In this document: piece after piece, positions 5,047-8,829 of the stretch
How the letters are laid out: each line of letters begins with the position of its first letter
Position numbering within the stretch: the stretch's first letter is position 1
NCBI GenBank assembly: GCA_035690425.1
Contig: DASSKO010000135.1
Span: 1 to 8,829, forward strand
DNA from: DASSKO01 sp035690425
GTDB taxonomy: Bacteria > Actinomycetota > Actinomycetes > Propionibacteriales > Nocardioidaceae
DNA: 8,829 nucleotides
Direction: 5' to 3'
Program-made: the position numbers and the translations under genes
Notes under the pieces: model-generated
The model's input: only the letters and a program-made list of their open reading frames with translations
What the model was told of the DNA's origin: nothing
The model's database searches: none

Positions 5047-7449
5047 GTGGGGAGGATGTCCGGATCCACCACGCCGCTCTCGCCGGCCACCCCGCCGCGC
5101 TCGCTCGCCGACCAGCTCAGGGGCTGGTCGGACGCCGAGCTCGCCCGGCTGCTGACCGAGCGCCCGGATCTGGCCTCCCCCGCCCCGCAGGACTCCGGCC
5201 AGCTCGCGTCCCGGGCCGGGACCCGGGCCTCCGTGGTGAGGGCAGTCGACCAGCTGACCGTCCTCGAGCTCGCCGTGCTCGACGCCGCGGTCGCCCTCGG
5301 CGGGGTCACGACGACCGACCAGCTGCACGCCCGCGTCAACGCGGATCCGGATGCCGTGACCGAGGCGGTCGAGACCCTGCGCGCACGAGCACTGCTGTGG
5401 GGTACCCCCGAGCAGCTGCGGGGGGTCAGCGCGGTCGCCGAGGTGGTGCGTACGACGGTCAGCGGACTGGGTCCTTCGGCGGCGACCCTCCTCGCGTCGT
5501 ACGGCCCCAAGCGCGTCACCACCCTGGCGCGGGACCTGGGGGTCAGCGTCTCCGGCGACCGGCAGAAGGACATCGCCGCGATCGCCGAGCACCTCGCCGA
5601 CTCCGCGGCCGTGATGGCCCTGGTCGACGAGGTCGACGACAACGCCCGCGCCATCCTCGAGCATCTCGAGCGCGGGCCGATGGAGGGCACCGTCGAGGAC
5701 ACCGACCGGGAGGTGTCCCGCAGCGACGCGACCGCCCCGGTCGACCAGCTGCTCACCCGCGGGCTGGTGATCGCCCGCGACCACCGGCACGTCGCGGTAC
5801 CGATGGAGGTGGCCGTCGCGCTGCGCGGAGGGAGCACGACGCGGGCAAGGGTCGACGAGGTGCCCGAGCTGCTCACCTCCGACCGCAGCCAGAAGCTGGT
5901 GGACGGGGCCGCGGCCGGCGCCGCCTTCGAGCTGGTGCGGCGCATCGAGCTGCTCCTCGAGCACTGGGGCATCGCGCCTCCGGCGGTGCTGCGCGGCGGC
6001 GGTCTCGGGGTGCGCGACCTGAAGGCGACCGCGGAGCTGCTGCACGTGGACGAGGCGACCGCCGCGTTGCACATCGAGCTGGCCGCCGCGGCCGGCCTGC
6101 TCGCCGTGGGCGGCACCGACGACCTGGACGCCGCCTGGCTGCCCACCGACACGTTCGACGTCTGGACGGCCGGCTCGGTCGCGGACCGCTGGGCCCGGCT
6201 CGCCTCCGCCTGGCTGGACACCCCGCGCCTGGTCGGGCTGATCGGAGCCCGGGAGCCGGGCGGCAAGGGTCGGTGGAACGCGCTCGCCTCGGACCTGGAG
6301 CGCGGCTGGCTGCCGGACACCCGCCGGGCCGCGCTGGCCCAGCTCGCCGCGCTGCCGAAGGGCCAGGTGCTCGCCGCCGGCACCGGCGTCGCCTCCCTGG
6401 CCTCGCGGATGAAGTGGCTCCGCCCGCGCCGCCCGCCGCAGCGCTCCGAGGCAGTCGCCTGGGCGATGGCCGAGGCCGCCGTGGTCGGCGTGACCGGGCT
6501 GGACGGGCTCTCCGCGCACGGCCGCGCGCTGCTGGAGGCCGACGACCCGGCGCACTCGGCCCCGGCCGCGCTCGAGCCGCTGCTGCCCGAGCCGGTCGAC
6601 CACGTGCTGCTGCAGGCCGACCTGACCGCGGTCGCGCCCGGCCCGCTCGAGCAGGACCTGGCCCGCCGGCTCGCCGCGATGGCCGACGTGGAGTCGCGGG
6701 GCGGGGCGACGGTCTACCGGTTCACCACGGCGTCGGTACGACGGGCGTTCGACGCCGGCTGGTCCGCGGCGGAGATCCACGAGTTCGTGGCCGGGGCGTC
6801 CAGGACCCCGGTGCCGCAGCCGCTGGTGTACCTCGTCGACGACGTCGCCCGACGGTTCGGCACCATCCGCGCCGGGGCCGCCGAGGCGTTCCTGCGCAGC
6901 GACGACGAGACCGCCCTCGCCGAGCTGGTGCACCACCCCAAGGCATCCTCGCTCCGGCTGCGCCGCATCGCGCCGACCGTGGTGGTGACCGACGTGCCCC
7001 TCGACGTACTCCTGCCCCGGCTGCGTGAGCTCGGCGCCGCACCCGTCGTGGAGGCACCGGACGGGACCGTGCGGCTGGCGCGCCGAGAGGGGCACCGGGC
7101 CCGGTCGCCGCGCACCCGCACCGGCGGCGCGGCCAGGACCGCGGCTCGGGCCACCGCCCACGCGTCTGCGACGGTGACCGCGATCCGGGCCGGCGACGAG
7201 GCCGCCGCGCACCGGCCGCGGGAGTCCGCCGCGTCCGGCAGCCCGAGCGCGACGCTGGCGGTGCTGCGCGAGGCCGTGGAGGCCGGCAGCCGGGTGTGGA
7301 TCGGGTACGTCGACAACCACGGCGCCACCGTCGAGCGGGTGGTCGACCCGGTCAAGGTGGAGGGCGGCTGGCTGTCGGCGTTCGACCGCCGGGTCGAGGA
7401 AGTGCGCAGCTTCGCGGTGCACCGGATCACCGCGGTCAAGCCGCTCTAG
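5047..7449 (+). CDS. Helicase-associated (Helicase_C_3/XPB-N-like) protein with C-terminal WYL-like domain
   Basis: This is an 800-residue cytoplasmic protein of the type encoded beside XPB in actinobacteria (I recall Rv0862c next to Rv0861c in M. tuberculosis). Residues of about 15-400 are helical and contain winged-helix-like segments, for example TVLELAVLDAAVALGGVTTT and a later LGVRDLKATAELLHVDE. About 518-675 matches the Helicase_C_3 pattern, beginning HVLLQADLTAVAPGPL and continuing through VPQPLVYLVDDVARRFGTIR. A basic Arg/Ala/Thr-rich linker follows. The final 65 residues look like a WYL-type ligand-sensing domain (VWIGYVDNHGATVERVV, then GGWLSAFDRR and FAVHRI). No helicase motor motifs or Walker A are present, so it is unlikely to be an ATPase itself. 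A role as a DNA-binding or regulatory partner of the downstream helicase is inferred from domain content and position. The 22-bp array occupies its presumed 5' leader. The start may alternatively be ATG 5056. Confidence 0.88.
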   Translation: MGRMSGSTTPLSPATPPRSLADQLRGWSDAELARLLTERPDLASPAPQDSGQLASRAGTRASVVRAVDQLTVLELAVLDAAVALGGVTTTDQLHARVNADPDAVTEAVETLRARALLWGTPEQLRGVSAVAEVVRTTVSGLGPSAATLLASYGPKRVTTLARDLGVSVSGDRQKDIAAIAEHLADSAAVMALVDEVDDNARAILEHLERGPMEGTVEDTDREVSRSDATAPVDQLLTRGLVIARDHRHVAVPMEVAVALRGGSTTRARVDEVPELLTSDRSQKLVDGAAAGAAFELVRRIELLLEHWGIAPPAVLRGGGLGVRDLKATAELLHVDEATAALHIELAAAAGLLAVGGTDDLDAAWLPTDTFDVWTAGSVADRWARLASAWLDTPRLVGLIGAREPGGKGRWNALASDLERGWLPDTRRAALAQLAALPKGQVLAAGTGVASLASRMKWLRPRRPPQRSEAVAWAMAEAAVVGVTGLDGLSAHGRALLEADDPAHSAPAALEPLLPEPVDHVLLQADLTAVAPGPLEQDLARRLAAMADVESRGGATVYRFTTASVRRAFDAGWSAAEIHEFVAGASRTPVPQPLVYLVDDVARRFGTIRAGAAEAFLRSDDETALAELVHHPKASSLRLRRIAPTVVVTDVPLDVLLPRLRELGAAPVVEAPDGTVRLARREGHRARSPRTRTGGAARTAARATAHASATVTAIRAGDEAAAHRPRESAASGSPSATLAVLREAVEAGSRVWIGYVDNHGATVERVVDPVKVEGGWLSAFDRRVEEVRSFAVHRITAVKPL

Positions 7450-7482
7450 GTCTTACCTGACAGACCGGGTTGAGCGTGCCGG

Positions 7483-7488
7483 TAACCT
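7483..7488 (+). promoter_or_regulatory. -10 element of a probable leaderless promoter
   Basis: TAACCT fits TANNNT and ends 6 nt before ATG 7495. No Shine-Dalgarno lies between them, so transcription probably starts on the A of the ATG. CTGACA at 7457-7462 resembles a -35, but its 20-bp spacing is long. Confidence 0.4.
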
Positions 7489-7494
7489 GCACGC

Positions 7495-8037
7495 ATGGAC
7501 TTTGTTCGTTACGCCGAACGCGCTGCCGAGCTCGTCAACGGAGACCTCGACGATGCCGACGGGCTGCTCGCGGTGCTGCACGACCGGGCCTGGCTGCACG
7601 CCGACGTGACCGAGCGGGACGCGACCAACCTGCGCCGGTTCTGCAAGGAGCTGCGGTCGGTCTTCGAGGCCTCCGACGCCGGTGAGGAGGGCGCCGTGGT
7701 GGACCAGCTCAACGCGCTGCTGGCCAAGCACCCGGTCACGCCGTACATCGCCGGCAGCAAGGGCGGCGAGCGATGGCACATGCACGTCGCGGACCGGTCC
7801 TCCTCGGTGTCCGAGCTGCTGATCGCCGAGTCGCTGATGGGGCTGGCCACGCTGGTCTGCGACCTGGGCGCGAGCCGGCTCGGGGTGTGTCACGCCAGCC
7901 CGTGCGACAGCGTGTTCGTGGACACCTCCCCGAACCAGTCGCGGCGCTACTGCTCGGACCGGTGCTCCTCGCGCGCCAACGTCGCGGCCTACCGGGCCCG
8001 GCAGAAGCAGCTCGCGGCCGCGGGGGGCGGCGCATGA
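7495..8037 (+). CDS. ABATE/CGNR zinc-finger protein, probable transcriptional regulator
   Basis: This 180-residue protein combines an N-terminal helical ABATE-type region (about 1-125, beginning MDFVRYAERAAELVNG) with a C-terminal CGNR-type zinc finger. The zinc ligands are C132, C137, C153 and C157 (C-x4-C, x15, C-x3-C). They are followed by SSRANVAAYRARQ, the basic helix usual after this finger. The signature CGNR is here CSSR: the fourth ligand and the Arg are kept, and Gly-Asn is replaced by Ser-Ser. Members are thought to be DNA-binding regulators, but none of this type has a role I can name with confidence. The gene starts 45 bp after the helicase-associated gene and overlaps the XPB gene by ATGA, so it is co-translated with the helicase. 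It also appears to have its own leaderless promoter, which would let it and XPB be expressed separately from the upstream gene. Confidence 0.88.
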   Translation: MDFVRYAERAAELVNGDLDDADGLLAVLHDRAWLHADVTERDATNLRRFCKELRSVFEASDAGEEGAVVDQLNALLAKHPVTPYIAGSKGGERWHMHVADRSSSVSELLIAESLMGLATLVCDLGASRLGVCHASPCDSVFVDTSPNQSRRYCSDRCSSRANVAAYRARQKQLAAAGGGA

Positions 8038-8829
8038 ACGACGGACCGCTGATCGTCCAGTCCGACAAGACCCTGCTGCTCGAGGTCGACCACGAGCGCG
8101 CTCAGGACGCCCGCAAGGCGATCGCGCCGTTCGCGGAGCTGGAGCGCTCCCCCGAGCACATCCACACCTACCGGCTCACCCCGCTCGGGCTCTGGAACGC
8201 GCGCGCTGCCGGCCACGACGCCGAGCAGGTCGTCGACACGCTGCTGGAGTACTCCCGCTACTCCGTGCCCCATGCGCTGCTCGTCGACGTCGCCGAGACG
8301 ATGGCCCGCTACGGTCGGCTGCGCCTCGACAAGCACCCCACGCACGGCCTGGTGCTCACCACCACCGACCGGCCGGTGCTCGAGGAGGTGCTGCGCGCGA
8401 AGAAGATCAAGCCGATGCTCGGCGAGCGCCTCGACGAGTCGACCGTGCTGGTGCACCCCTCCGAGCGCGGCAACCTCAAGCAGGCGCTACTCAAGCTGGG
8501 CTGGCCTGCGGAGGACTATGCGGGGTACGTCGACGGCGAGGCGCACCCGATCGACCTGCGCGAAGACGGCTGGTCGCTTCGGGGGTACCAGCACGATGCC
8601 GCGGAGTCCTTCTGGCACGGCGGATCCGGCGTGGTCGTGCTGCCCTGCGGCGCAGGCAAGACGATCGTCGGAGCCGCCGCAATGGCGCAAGCGCAAGCGA
8701 CCACGCTCATCCTGGTCACCAACACCGTGGCGGCCCGCCAGTGGCGCGACGAGCTGGTGCGCCGCACGTCGCTGACCGAGGACGAGATCGGCGAGTACTC
8801 CGGCGCCCGCAAGGAGGTCCGCCCAGTCA
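8034..8829 (+). CDS. xpb: XPB-family DNA repair helicase (5' part, runs off window)
   Basis: This is a superfamily 2 DNA helicase related to eukaryotic XPB/ERCC3, which translocates 3'-5' on DNA using ATP. The first 265 codons are present, about half of the usual 540-550. Residues 1 to about 175 form the N-terminal Helicase_C_3/damage-recognition region, with the characteristic PLIVQSDKTLLLEVDH, FAELERSPEHIHTYRLTP and LGLWNARAAGHD. The RecA-like motor begins with a Q-motif-like SLRGYQHDA and motif I LPCGAGKT at 203-210 (Walker A lysine K209). Motif Ia follows as LILVTNTVAARQWRDEL. The DEAH box and the second RecA domain lie beyond the window. The start ATG overlaps the upstream stop (ATGA), with a G-run at 8022-8027 serving as ribosome binding site. 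Bacterial XPB acts in DNA unwinding and is proposed to work in repair, but its physiological partner is not settled. Confidence 0.93.
   Translation, partial: MNDGPLIVQSDKTLLLEVDHERAQDARKAIAPFAELERSPEHIHTYRLTPLGLWNARAAGHDAEQVVDTLLEYSRYSVPHALLVDVAETMARYGRLRLDKHPTHGLVLTTTDRPVLEEVLRAKKIKPMLGERLDESTVLVHPSERGNLKQALLKLGWPAEDYAGYVDGEAHPIDLREDGWSLRGYQHDAAESFWHGGSGVVVLPCGAGKTIVGAAAMAQAQATTLILVTNTVAARQWRDELVRRTSLTEDEIGEYSGARKEVRPV

Noticed and set aside
5005..7422. Long minus-strand open frame opposite the helicase-associated gene
   Set aside because: It is low-complexity Gly/Arg/His/Val sequence with no domain signature, and is the antisense shadow of a recognisable protein.

Overview
The window is very GC-rich, codes densely with GTG as well as ATG starts, has TANNNT-type promoters that look leaderless, and carries an XPB-type helicase next to a WYL/Helicase_C_3 protein. 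Together these point to an actinobacterial chromosome. A Nocardioides-like organism is my best guess, but that is an inference from protein flavour and not a search result.

Layout. Positions 1-126 hold a short non-coding stretch with a 24-bp inverted repeat and a plausible leftward, leaderless promoter for a gene that leaves the window. On the minus strand, 127-1755 encodes an AMP-forming fatty-acyl-CoA synthetase. Diverging from it across about 130 bp, on the plus strand, are a secreted Asp-box beta-propeller protein with a C-terminal CARDB domain (1889-3973) and a small predicted lipoprotein (3970-4497). The last two overlap by GTGA and are probably translationally coupled at the cell surface.

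The gap at 4498-5046 is the unusual part. It opens 2 nt after the lipoprotein stop codon with five tandem copies of a 22-bp repeat (4500-4609, plus a 7-nt remnant). It closes, directly against the Shine-Dalgarno of the next gene, with five and a half copies of a diverged version in the opposite orientation (4907-5031). The 290 bp between the arrays hold a 14-bp and a 16-bp perfect palindrome, a 16-bp tandem duplication and two oppositely oriented DnaA-box-like motifs. The five fixed differences between the two repeat families are all transitions of a kind that would leave G-U pairs if the minus strand were transcribed.

From 5047 to the right edge are three co-directional genes: an 800-residue Helicase_C_3/WYL-like protein, an ABATE/CGNR zinc-finger protein with its own probable leaderless promoter, and the first half of an XPB-family DNA helicase that overlaps the zinc-finger gene by ATGA. 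The C-terminal module of the first protein visibly resembles the N-terminal module of the helicase. The set therefore looks like a DNA-repair or DNA-remodelling cluster around bacterial XPB, with the 22-bp repeats forming its upstream boundary.
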